Of a DNA stretch of 41,208 nt, positions 25,515-32,703 are shown one piece after another. The notes beneath the pieces were generated by a model, which made no database searches, had not been told where the DNA came from, and saw only the letters and a list, made by a program, of their open reading frames with translations. This DNA comes from Lachnospiraceae bacterium. Its GTDB lineage: Bacteria > Bacillota > Clostridia > Lachnospirales > Lachnospiraceae. Every line of letters starts with the position of its first letter. The first letter of the stretch is position 1. Made by a program: the position numbers and the translations under genes. The stretch is from contig JAUNGD010000029.1 in the NCBI GenBank assembly GCA_030524705.1, forward strand, positions 1 to 41,208, read 5' to 3'.

Positions 25515-26365
25515 AGCGCATAGTAAATTCCGCAGAGCGTATCCGTCCCGGAGGAATGGCCGATTTTACAGAAGAGGGCCAGCATTTCGGAGGCGGAGGG
25601 GAGAGCGGTGAGCCGGTTTACCGCAAGGCTGAACTGCCCCTGAAGCGCGCAGCGCAGGAACGCGGCGCTGATGTCGTTCGTATCCCCCAGATGACCTTTT
25701 ATCTGTGCCGACAGCGTCAGGGCAAAGGGGTGAGCGCGGTATCCTGCCAGAATAAGTCCGGCGAGGACTCCGCAGAGAAAATCATCACCGCCGGGGGTCA
25801 GCCCCAGGCCGAGGCCGATCAGGCGGCACAGGACGGCGGCGGCATCCTCCCAGCAGCAGCCCTGAAGCAGACGGTCCGCATCAGAGAGCCGTCTTTGCGC
25901 GGCGGCGAGAAAGGGGATGCTCTCTGCGCGGGCTCTGTCTGTGAAAAGAAGCTCAAAGCTTCCGGCGTCCCGCAGGCTCAGCGCATGAAATATTTCCTTT
26001 TGCAGGTAAGTGCAGGCTTCGCTGGAGAGATCTTTGGACAGCCCGAGATTATGTATAGAGGCCGTTTGCAGGTCAAAAAGGCAAGTGCCGTTTGTGCCGT
26101 TTACCAGAATGACGTGGTCCTGTACCAGGACGGAGGCTCCGGGGCTTAATGCCAGGGCGTTGATCTCCCCGGCAGTCAAATTGGTGATAAGGCTGATGGG
26201 AGACAGAGGTGATCCGGCAGCCTGAAGCGCCAGCAGCTCCCCCTCCAGAGCGAGATTGACTGTTTTGCGGTAAACAGAATGAACGATTCCGTATATAGAA
26301 GGCTTTCTCAGCAGTCCGACGGCATAGTCGGAGGCGGTTGTAACGGCATATTTCACAGGATTCAT
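25478..26365 (-). CDS. allH: DUF2877 protein AllH, subunit of oxamate carbamoyltransferase
   Basis: This 295-residue protein carries the DUF2877 signature GLGLTPGGDDFLCG (about residues 184-199) and a second glycine motif GHSSGTD (269-275). In E. coli the DUF2877 protein YlbF (AllH) forms the oxamate carbamoyltransferase together with FdrA (AllF) and YlbE (AllG); the enzyme phosphorolyses oxalurate to oxamate and carbamoyl phosphate. Here the AllF and AllG parts are one gene 6 kb away (32704-35706), and allH is alone on the opposite strand, divergent from allB. Length matches the E. coli protein (about 271) with a slightly longer N-terminus. The ribosome site (AAAGGAA) is about 11 bp from the ATG, so translation may be weaker than for the operon. 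Confidence 0.85.
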   Translation of the reverse strand: MNPVKYAVTTASDYAVGLLRKPSIYGIVHSVYRKTVNLALEGELLALQAAGSPLSPISLITNLTAGEINALALSPGASVLVQDHVILVNGTNGTCLFDLQTASIHNLGLSKDLSSEACTYLQKEIFHALSLRDAGSFELLFTDRARAESIPFLAAAQRRLSDADRLLQGCCWEDAAAVLCRLIGLGLGLTPGGDDFLCGVLAGLILAGYRAHPFALTLSAQIKGHLGDTNDISAAFLRCALQGQFSLAVNRLTALPSASEMLALFCKIGHSSGTDTLCGIYYALQCVRFLSPENF

Positions 26366-26695
26366 AATGGCAGGTTCCTTTCACAAATATTAATGGTATG
26401 GTATCAAAAAAGGAGAGGAGAGACAATGGAAAAATGATTAAAATGCTAAAAACCAGTTTTTAATTTTTAAAGCAAAATTTTAAAACGTACAAATAGCCAA
26501 ATTTTCCGGATGATATGAAAAAATTAAAATTGACAGGAAAATAACAAAGGTTATCTATACAATATGCACAAAAAACGGGATGGAAATTCTATATTCCAGT
26601 GTATTGTGTTTTTGTATAAATTCAAGTACAATCAAAATCAGCAATAAAAAAAGGTTGACCGGAACTAAAAAAATTGCACAAGGAGGAAAAGAAGT
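26366..26695. promoter_or_regulatory. Divergent control region between allH and allB
   Basis: This 330-bp AT-rich stretch has no gene. Towards allB, TTGTGT (26604-26609), 17 bp and TACAAT (26627-26632) form a plausible promoter; an upstream TTGACA (26530-26535) with TATACAAT (26556-26563) has too long a spacing to be convincing. GGTTGACC (26653-26660) lies 20 bp after the first -10 box and is also the core of the palindrome before allE. Near allH, GGTATGGTAT (26395-26404) is a direct repeat of GGTAT that may be a site for - strand control. Confidence 0.5.
26653..26660. promoter_or_regulatory. Probable operator core GGTTGACC before allB
   Basis: This self-complementary-type GGTTGACC (GGT and ACC arms around TG) is identical to the centre of the 16-bp palindrome at 30723-30738 and sits at a similar distance after a predicted -10 box. 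The flanks here are not palindromic, so binding would be weaker. The likely partner is the GntR/FCD regulator at 40077-41081. Confidence 0.45.
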
Positions 26696-28069
26696 ATGTA
26701 TGATGTATTAGTGAAGAACGGCAGGATCGTTACAGCTGATGCAGTAACGGAGGGGAATATTGCTGTCAAGGACGGAAAGATCGCAGCAATACTTGCATCA
26801 GGTGTGGAGCCGGAAGCATCCAGAGTGATCGACGCAGCAGGAAAATATGTATTTCCGGGCGCCATCGATACCCATGCACATCTGAATGATCCGGGGTATG
26901 AGTGGCGTGAGGACTATGAGCACGGCACGGCGGCGGCAGCGGCAGGCGGATACACCACGATCATTGACATGCCGCTTCAGAATGAGCCGGCCCTGACCAA
27001 TGCGGACCTGTTTGACAAGAAGGTGGCGGCAGTGGATGCGAACGCATATGTGGATTACTGTTTTTGGGGCGGACTGGTACCGGACAATTTCGATGACCTG
27101 AAGGGCCTGCATGACAAAGGCTGTGTGGCGTTCAAATCCTTTATCGGACCGGTGTCTCCAGATTACAGCTCCCTGAGCTATGGACAGGCATACGAAGCCA
27201 TGGAGAGGATCAAGGAGTTCGGCGGACGCGCGGGGTTCCACTGCGAGGATTTTTCCATGATCAAGTGGCAGGAGCAGCGCATGATAAAGGAAGGCCGTCT
27301 CGACTGGCAGGGCTTCCTGGATTCCAGACCGGTACTGGCAGAGATGCTGGCTACGGTGGATATCATTGAGATCGCCAAGGCTACGGGATGCAAGGCACAC
27401 ATTTGCCATGTCAGCAGTCCGGATGTGGCGCAGAAAATTAAAGAGGCCCAGCAGGAGGGCTATGACATTACCGCAGAGACCTGCTCTCATTATCTCAGCA
27501 TGACGGACAAGGACGTGATCGCGAACGGACCGCTGTTTAAGTGCGCGCCGCCGCTTCGCTCCCAGGAGGAAGTGGACCGGCTGTGGTCCTATGTAGAGGA
27601 CGGCACCTTCAGTGGTATTGCCAGCGACCATTCACCGTGCTCCTACGATGAGAAATTCAACGAGATCCTCGGGAACAAGATTACCAATGTATTCGAGGTG
27701 TGGGGCGGCATCAGCGGTATCCAGAGCGGTTTCCAGGTGGCATTCCATGAGGGCTGTGTGAAGCGCGGCGTATGTCCTTCTGTGCTGGCAAACGCTATGG
27801 TGGTCCAGCCGGCGAAGGCCTTTGGTATTTATGGCAGAAAGGGCGACTTAAAGCCTGGCTTCGATGCGGATCTTGTCATCATTGATCCGGAAAGAGAGTG
27901 GGAGATCACCAGCGAGTCCCTGCATTATGTAAATAAGATTTCTGCATTTGTAGGCATGAAGGGCAAGGGACTTCCGGTGGTTACGATGATCCGCGGAAGC
28001 GTCGTTGCAGAAGACGGCAAAATAACAGGTGAAAAGGGGTATGGAAGCCTGATCACAAGAATTGACTGA
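26696..28069 (+). CDS. allB: Allantoinase
   Basis: The 457-residue amidohydrolase has the binuclear metal ligands of cyclic amidohydrolases: DTHAH (H60, H62), carboxylated lysine K147 in AFKSFIG, H182 in HCED, H238 in HICHVSSPD and D311 in SDHSPC. E. coli AllB has K146 at the matching place and is 453 residues long. Segments GTAAAAAGGYTTIIDMPL and WGGISGIQS are typical of allantoinase rather than dihydropyrimidinase or D-hydantoinase. The enzyme opens the hydantoin ring of allantoin to give allantoate, the first pathway step. AAGGAGG precedes the ATG. It forms a two-gene unit with the permease. The surrounding allC, allD and allE genes strongly support the substrate. Confidence 0.95.
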   Translation: MYDVLVKNGRIVTADAVTEGNIAVKDGKIAAILASGVEPEASRVIDAAGKYVFPGAIDTHAHLNDPGYEWREDYEHGTAAAAAGGYTTIIDMPLQNEPALTNADLFDKKVAAVDANAYVDYCFWGGLVPDNFDDLKGLHDKGCVAFKSFIGPVSPDYSSLSYGQAYEAMERIKEFGGRAGFHCEDFSMIKWQEQRMIKEGRLDWQGFLDSRPVLAEMLATVDIIEIAKATGCKAHICHVSSPDVAQKIKEAQQEGYDITAETCSHYLSMTDKDVIANGPLFKCAPPLRSQEEVDRLWSYVEDGTFSGIASDHSPCSYDEKFNEILGNKITNVFEVWGGISGIQSGFQVAFHEGCVKRGVCPSVLANAMVVQPAKAFGIYGRKGDLKPGFDADLVIIDPEREWEITSESLHYVNKISAFVGMKGKGLPVVTMIRGSVVAEDGKITGEKGYGSLITRID

Positions 28070-28106
28070 TTAGAGGGAAATCAGTGTTTTGAAAGGAGAG
28101 CGAAAG

Positions 28107-29465
28107 ATGAGTATAGTTGATAATAAAAATCTGAATCCGGAGCTGGTTAAAAATGTGGATCCGGATCTGCAGCCGACGAAAAAACGTATCATGGGTCCCG
28201 TATCCTATGCGGCAAGCTTTATGGGCGGCTGCGTATCCATCGGTACCTTTTCCATGGGCGCCGGCCTGATCGGCGTGCTGACGGTGGGGCAGGCGATCCT
28301 GGCAATGGTCATCGGATGTCTGGTCATTGCGATTGCCTTGGTATTTATTGGCAACTGCGGCCATAAATACGGTATCCCTTATACGGTACAGCTTCGAAGC
28401 AGCTTCGGTACCACGGGTATCAAGATTCCCGGCCTTCTGCGCGGTGTGCCGGCGATCATCTGGTTCGGTTTTCAGAGCTGGGTAGGCGCGGGCGCGATCA
28501 ACAGCTGCCTGAAGATATTGTTTGGCTTTGACAATCTGCCGGTAATATATGTGCTGTTCACGGCGCTTCAGGTCGCTCTGGCCATCAAGGGCTTCGAGGG
28601 AATCAAATGGATGGAGAACATCTCCTGTGTATTTATTATTGCGATCCTGATTTATATGCTTTACGTTGTCAATACACAGTTCGCGACGGAAATCAATGAC
28701 GTATTCTCCGGAATCAAGGGTACATGGGGCATGCCGTTCTGGGCAGCGACCACATCCTTCCTGGGTATTTATTCGACCATGATCGTAAACGCTTCGGACT
28801 ATGCCCGCAATGTGGAGCACAAGGTAGGGCCGGTCTTCACAGGAAGCATTTACACGGTGGCGATTCTTCCGGTTACTCTGTTCATGGGCCTGATCGGACT
28901 TCTTGTAACGGCAGCTACCGGAAACAGCGACCCGGTGGTGGTATTCTCCACGACCATGGGAAGCAAATTCCTTACCATCGTGACCCTTTTGTTCATTGCA
29001 TTTGCGCAGGTAACGACGAACGTGCTGAACAACATCGTTCCGCCGTCCTATGTATTGATGGAGTCCTTCCATATGAAATGGTCTCACGCGACGGTGCTGG
29101 TGGGCATTCTGTCCGCGTGTTGCATGCCGTGGAAGCTTGTTACGGATGAATCCGCAGCAGGACTGAACCTGTTCACGCAGTTCTACTCTGCATTCTTAGG
29201 GCCGATCTTTGCGGTAATGGTGGTGGACTACTATATTCTCCGGAAGCAGAAGCTGGATATCAACGATATGTATGATAAGGAAGGCGCGTTTAAGGGAATC
29301 AACTGGGCGGCAGTCATTGCCATCATCATCGGTTCTCTGTGCTCGCTGCTGGTGGTACAGCTGTCCTGGTACGTGAGCCTGATCCCCACCGGAGTGGCTT
29401 ATTATTTCCTGATGAAGGTCATGAAGAGCTCCAAATCCTTCCGCAAGGGTACTATTTTTGAATAA
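28107..29465 (+). CDS. NCS1-family permease, probable allantoin transporter
   Basis: This 452-residue protein has about 12 hydrophobic helices and NCS1 hallmarks: an N-terminal DLQPTKKRIMGPVSYAASFMGG segment, a GIPYTVQLRSSFG loop after helix 2, and WFGFQSWVGAGAINSCL. NCS1 carriers move nucleobases and hydantoins with H+ or Na+; E. coli AllW (YbbW) and B. subtilis PucI are allantoin carriers of this family. Here the gene follows allB at 37 bp, so allantoin is the probable substrate; cytosine or uracil are alternatives. The start at 28107 is chosen for GAAAGGAGAG about 5 bp upstream. Transcription seems to end in the hairpins at 29485-29613. Confidence 0.88.
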   Translation: MSIVDNKNLNPELVKNVDPDLQPTKKRIMGPVSYAASFMGGCVSIGTFSMGAGLIGVLTVGQAILAMVIGCLVIAIALVFIGNCGHKYGIPYTVQLRSSFGTTGIKIPGLLRGVPAIIWFGFQSWVGAGAINSCLKILFGFDNLPVIYVLFTALQVALAIKGFEGIKWMENISCVFIIAILIYMLYVVNTQFATEINDVFSGIKGTWGMPFWAATTSFLGIYSTMIVNASDYARNVEHKVGPVFTGSIYTVAILPVTLFMGLIGLLVTAATGNSDPVVVFSTTMGSKFLTIVTLLFIAFAQVTTNVLNNIVPPSYVLMESFHMKWSHATVLVGILSACCMPWKLVTDESAAGLNLFTQFYSAFLGPIFAVMVVDYYILRKQKLDINDMYDKEGAFKGINWAAVIAIIIGSLCSLLVVQLSWYVSLIPTGVAYYFLMKVMKSSKSFRKGTIFE

Positions 29466-29484
29466 TATGATGTTAGAATCAAAA

Positions 29485-29548
29485 GATGCCATGCTAAAAC
29501 CACTTATGTGCAAGCACATCGTGGTTTATGACTTTTGACTCTGGCATC
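29485..29548. terminator. Nested palindrome between convergent genes
   Basis: GATGCC (29485-29490) pairs with GGCATC (29543-29548); inside it AAACCAC (29497-29503) pairs with GTGGTTT (29521-29527) and ATGTGC (29506-29511) with GCACAT (29514-29519) around a 2-nt loop. The inner stem is long and nearly perfect. It lies between the permease (+) and the hydrolase (-), where a terminator is expected, but no strong T tract follows. Confidence 0.5.
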
Positions 29549-29560
29549 ATGATAACGTAC

Positions 29561-29613
29561 GGCAACAGGGCTGGCAGAAACGTATCGAAGGGTTTCTACA
29601 CGGCCCTGTTGCC
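29561..29613. repeat. Second long palindrome, 11-bp perfect arms
   Basis: GGCAACAGGGC (29561-29571) pairs with GCCCTGTTGCC (29603-29613), and inner AGAAAC (29576-29581) pairs with GTTTCT (29592-29597). Together with the preceding structure it fills the intergenic space. Without T tracts it is not a standard terminator; it could stabilise 3' ends or be a protein-binding or mobile palindrome. Confidence 0.6.
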
Positions 29614-29650
29614 ATATATGGAGAATAGCAGGTACGACTTGCTGTGAAAA

Positions 29651-30496
29651 TTATTGTTCTTTAAGAAAGCTCAGGGTAGCTTCCAGAAGCTGACCGGTGA
29701 AGGGATCCTCCGGGTCCCGGTCGAAGTCATGTTCATTTCCGGAGGCGATAAAGCGCACGGCGTGATATTTATTGCAGAGCTCCAGAAATTCTGCGTACGG
29801 CACGTCCGGATCTCCGGTGCTGTGGGCGCAGAACAGAGGGCAGGGCAGTGTATCGCAGGTGCGGAGGGAATAATTCAGATAGAAAAATTTTTCCCGGCCT
29901 GTATAGATGAGCTGCTTCCAGCTGCCGGTCTGCCTTGCATAGACATAGATGCTGTAATGCGTATCAAGACTGCCGTCGGCGTCGGGCGTCTTTGCGGCGT
30001 GGTCCAGGCAGGACTCCTCCACGGGAGGCAGGCTGCAGTACCAGGAAGAGGGCGTGCAGAACCAGTTGTCGCACAAAAATCCGTACCCATAGTAGGAGAG
30101 GATTCCCTTTGGCGGCTGCAGGAGCCGGCCTCCGGCAGCCGCGATCAGACAGAGATATGCGCCGGCGGAACGGCCCCAGAGATAGTAGGGGAGCGTGCTG
30201 TCGGTGTAGGCGGCATCGCTTTCGCAGGCGCTGTTTATGGAATGGCAGACGTCCTCAAGGATCATCTCAAGTCCTGCGGCAGGGGCCAGTGGGTAATCAT
30301 AGGCAATGATATCATATCCGGCTCCGGTCAGAGCGGCGATATGGCCCTCCGGCAGATCGCGCCGGGAGCCGTAGAGCAGCCCGCCGCCGTGAAAATACAG
30401 GATGCGCGCCTTTGTGGGCACGCTGGTATCGGTGTATACTGTGGTCCGTTTGACATACGGTGCATCGGTCAATTGGTAATCTTTTGTTTCAAGCAT
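29651..30496 (-). CDS. Alpha/beta hydrolase of the HSL-like esterase type
   Basis: The 281-residue protein has the oxyanion motif HGGG (36-39), nucleophile elbow GRSAGA with S110, D229 in STGDPDVP and H256 in NEHDFD, a complete alpha/beta-hydrolase triad. The elbow GRSAG instead of GDSAG and the small size resemble bacterial carboxylesterases of the hormone-sensitive-lipase group. There is no signal peptide, so it acts in the cytoplasm. It sits on the - strand inside the allantoin island, divergent from allE, with AAGGAGA before its ATG. No step of the known pathway needs an esterase; it may hydrolyse an unstable amide or ester intermediate, or simply be a passenger. Cysteine content is high for a cytoplasmic enzyme of this size. 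Substrate unknown. Confidence 0.75.
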   Translation of the reverse strand: MLETKDYQLTDAPYVKRTTVYTDTSVPTKARILYFHGGGLLYGSRRDLPEGHIAALTGAGYDIIAYDYPLAPAAGLEMILEDVCHSINSACESDAAYTDSTLPYYLWGRSAGAYLCLIAAAGGRLLQPPKGILSYYGYGFLCDNWFCTPSSWYCSLPPVEESCLDHAAKTPDADGSLDTHYSIYVYARQTGSWKQLIYTGREKFFYLNYSLRTCDTLPCPLFCAHSTGDPDVPYAEFLELCNKYHAVRFIASGNEHDFDRDPEDPFTGQLLEATLSFLKEQ

Positions 30497-30546
30497 AGGC
30501 GTCTCCTTAAAATATGGTTGTCCACATCCGTTTAATATTTGAAATT

Positions 30547-30575
30547 ATTTTAGCAATTAAAAAAGGGTTTTGCAA
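30547..30575 (-). promoter_or_regulatory. SigA promoter of the alpha/beta hydrolase
   Basis: Read on the - strand, TTGCAA (30575-30570), 17 bp and TAAAAT (30552-30547) form a good vegetative promoter, about 50 bp upstream of the hydrolase ATG. It is separate from the allE promoter on the other strand. Confidence 0.6.
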
Positions 30576-30682
30576 GATAAAAATAATATTTGCGGAGGAA
30601 GATCAGGATTTTAAATTGTGGATTTCCGGTATTTAATGCATATTCAACAAAAAAATATTGTGAATTTAGTATAAAAAGTCAA

Positions 30683-30711
30683 TTGAAAAATGCGGAGAAA
30701 ATTGCCATAAT
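30683..30711 (+). promoter_or_regulatory. SigA promoter of the allE-allC operon
   Basis: TTGAAA (30683-30688), 17 bp and CATAAT (30706-30711) each match consensus at 5 of 6 positions. Transcription would start near 30718, just before the palindrome at 30723-30738. Confidence 0.65.
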
Positions 30712-30722
30712 TGAATTATAAA

Positions 30723-30738
30723 AACTGGTTGACCAGTT
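30723..30738. promoter_or_regulatory. Perfect 16-bp operator palindrome before allE
   Basis: AACTGGT-TG-ACCAGTT is a perfect palindrome, with the TGGT/ACCA arms typical of FadR-subfamily GntR operators (usual spacing three bases, here two). It covers about +5 to +20 of the predicted transcript, where a bound repressor would block elongation or promoter clearance. Its core recurs before allB at 26653-26660. The nearby GntR/FCD gene (40077) is the obvious candidate binder. Confidence 0.65.
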
Positions 30739-30796
30739 CAAGAAAAATATGTGAGATATTAAAAACGAAACCACAATAAGAAAGTGAGGAAATGAA

Positions 30797-31588
30797 ATGA
30801 GCTATTTAAACAATCAGATTGGATATCGCGAGGAGCTTCTGGCAACACGTTCCGTAGTAAGAAAAGAGAATTTTGTTTTACTTGAGCCGGACGGACTGGT
30901 AAAGAACAGCATTCCGGGATACGTAAACTGCGATGTGACGATTCTGGGCTCACCTGCCATGGGCGCTTCTTTTGCTGATTATCTTGTAACTGTACATGCA
31001 GGCGGAAAAAATGAAAAATTCGGCGGTGAGGGCCTGGAGTCCTTCCTGTATGTGGTAGAGGGCGAAGTGACGGTAAAGAATGCGGACAAAGAAGCAGTCC
31101 TCACAAAGGGCGGATACATCTACTCCCCGGCCGGAAATCTGGTCTCTTTCGAGAATAAGGGCGAGGCGGATGCGACGCTGTACACCTACAAGCGCAGATA
31201 CGAGAAGGTGGAGGGCTATGAGATGCCGGAAACCATCGTAGGAAATGACAATGACCTTCCGTGGATCTCATATGAAGGCATGGAGAACTGCTACATCAAG
31301 GATTTCCTTCCGGCAGCAGGAGATTTCCGTTTCGACATGAATATGCATATCCTGAAATTCAATCTGGGCGCTTCCCACGGATATATCGAGACCCATGTGC
31401 AGGAGCACGGCATGCTGTTCCTGACCGGAAAGGCAATGTACCGTCTCGATGACGAGTGGATCCCGGTAAAGAAGGGCGACTATGTATTTATGGATGCTTA
31501 CTGCCCGCAGGCATGCTACGCAGTAGGAAAGGATGAGGACCTTACCTACATCTACTCCAAGGACTGCAACAGAGACGTACAGCTTTAA
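30797..31588 (+). CDS. allE: (S)-ureidoglycine aminohydrolase
   Basis: This 263-residue bicupin matches E. coli AllE (261 residues). The C-terminal cupin has the manganese ligand pattern ETHVQEH (E198, H200, H204) and Q238 in CPQAC, as in the plant enzyme UGlyAH. It converts (S)-ureidoglycine to (S)-ureidoglycolate and ammonia, protecting the unstable product of AllC from non-stereospecific decay. It is first in the operon allE-allD-allFG-allK-lctP-orf64-allC, behind the promoter at 30683-30711 and its operator. The start has AAAGTGAGG upstream. The call is firm because both motif and neighbours agree. Confidence 0.95.
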   Translation: MSYLNNQIGYREELLATRSVVRKENFVLLEPDGLVKNSIPGYVNCDVTILGSPAMGASFADYLVTVHAGGKNEKFGGEGLESFLYVVEGEVTVKNADKEAVLTKGGYIYSPAGNLVSFENKGEADATLYTYKRRYEKVEGYEMPETIVGNDNDLPWISYEGMENCYIKDFLPAAGDFRFDMNMHILKFNLGASHGYIETHVQEHGMLFLTGKAMYRLDDEWIPVKKGDYVFMDAYCPQACYAVGKDEDLTYIYSKDCNRDVQL

Positions 31589-31633
31589 TAATAGAAAACA
31601 GAATTGTGGAAAAGAGAAGAAGGAGGTTTTACG

Positions 31634-32692
31634 ATGAAACTTTCACGAGATGAGCTGAAGGGCCTGATGAAAAACAAAATGATGAAAGCAGGACTTCCGG
31701 AGGATCAGGCAGAGATCGTATCCGAGATCCTGACCTGGTCCGACGAGAGAGGCTACCATTCTCACGGAGCAGTCCGTGTGGAGTATTACAGTGAGCGTAT
31801 TGCAAAGGGAGGCTGGACTATCAACCCGGATTTCAAATGGGATGTGACGGGTCCCTGCTCGGCGATTTTTGACGGCGACAACGCCAGCGGCTATGTGGCA
31901 GTGAAATATGCGATGGAAAAGGCCATTGATATGGCAAAGGAAAACGGCGTGGCGATCGTGGGTGTAAAGAATATCGCACACAGCGGTGCCCTTGGCTACT
32001 ATACAGAGATGGCAGCGGATGCCGATATGACGGCGATCACGTTCTGCCAGTCCGATCCGATGGCCGTACCCTACGGCGGAACAGAGCCGTATTACGGGAC
32101 GAACCCGATCTCCTTCGGAGCTCCGACAGCGGACGGCCGCAAGGTGATTTTCGATATGGCGACAACGGTGCAGGCATGGGGTAAGATCCTTGACAAGAGA
32201 GCGAGAAATCTGGAGATCCCCTCCGACTGGGCCGTGGATGAGGAGGGAAATCCCGTTACGGATCCGCACAAAGTAAATGCTCTGATGCCGATCGCAGGCG
32301 CAAAGGGCTATGGCCTGATGATGCTGGTGGATGTATTCTCCGGCGTACTTCTGGGCGTACCCTTCGGTAAGCATGTCAGCTCGATGTACCATGACCTTTC
32401 TGAGGGAAGAGGACTTGGCCAGCTGATTATCGTGATGGACCCGAACCGTTTCGTTGGTCTTGACGCATTCAAACAGAGCATGTCGCAGGTATGTGACGAG
32501 CTTGGCGAGATGAAGCCGGCTCCGGGCTTTGACAAGGTAAATTATCCGGGCGAGCGGGCCGTACAGAGAAAAGAAAAACAGATGGCGACAGGCGGTATCG
32601 ATATTGCAGATGATGTTTACGAATATCTGATCAGCGATAAGGTACACAGCTACAGCAAGAGCTACGACCACAAAAACAGATTTGCAGATTAA
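31634..32692 (+). CDS. allD: (S)-ureidoglycolate dehydrogenase
   Basis: The 352-residue protein belongs to the malate/L-lactate dehydrogenase (Ldh_2) family, with the ERGYHSHGAVRVEYY segment near the N-terminus, NIAHSGALGYY holding the probable catalytic histidine, and YYGTNPISFGAP and AGAKGYGLMMLVD blocks. AllD oxidises ureidoglycolate to oxalurate with NAD+. The start at 31634 has AAGGAGG 7 bp upstream; an in-frame ATG at 31604 would add ten residues without a good site. It is 11 bp from allFG, which uses oxalurate. Other Ldh_2 members act on malate, sulfolactate or 2,3-diketogulonate, but the context fixes the role here. Length is the same as E. coli AllD (349). Confidence 0.94.
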   Translation: MKLSRDELKGLMKNKMMKAGLPEDQAEIVSEILTWSDERGYHSHGAVRVEYYSERIAKGGWTINPDFKWDVTGPCSAIFDGDNASGYVAVKYAMEKAIDMAKENGVAIVGVKNIAHSGALGYYTEMAADADMTAITFCQSDPMAVPYGGTEPYYGTNPISFGAPTADGRKVIFDMATTVQAWGKILDKRARNLEIPSDWAVDEEGNPVTDPHKVNALMPIAGAKGYGLMMLVDVFSGVLLGVPFGKHVSSMYHDLSEGRGLGQLIIVMDPNRFVGLDAFKQSMSQVCDELGEMKPAPGFDKVNYPGERAVQRKEKQMATGGIDIADDVYEYLISDKVHSYSKSYDHKNRFAD

Positions 32693-32703
32693 GGAGAGAA
32701 AAA

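Noticed and set aside
25556-26149. 197-codon open frame on the + strand opposite allH
   Set aside because: The - strand product has the DUF2877 glycine motifs; the + strand frame is low-complexity and unrecognised.
26696-28069. Dihydropyrimidinase or D-hydantoinase instead of allantoinase
   Set aside because: The sequence blocks follow AllB more closely, and every other enzyme of allantoin catabolism is encoded beside it.
29654-30535. 293-codon open frame on the + strand opposite the alpha/beta hydrolase
   Set aside because: The - strand frame has a full catalytic triad and a good ribosome site and promoter; the + strand frame has neither motifs nor a start signal.
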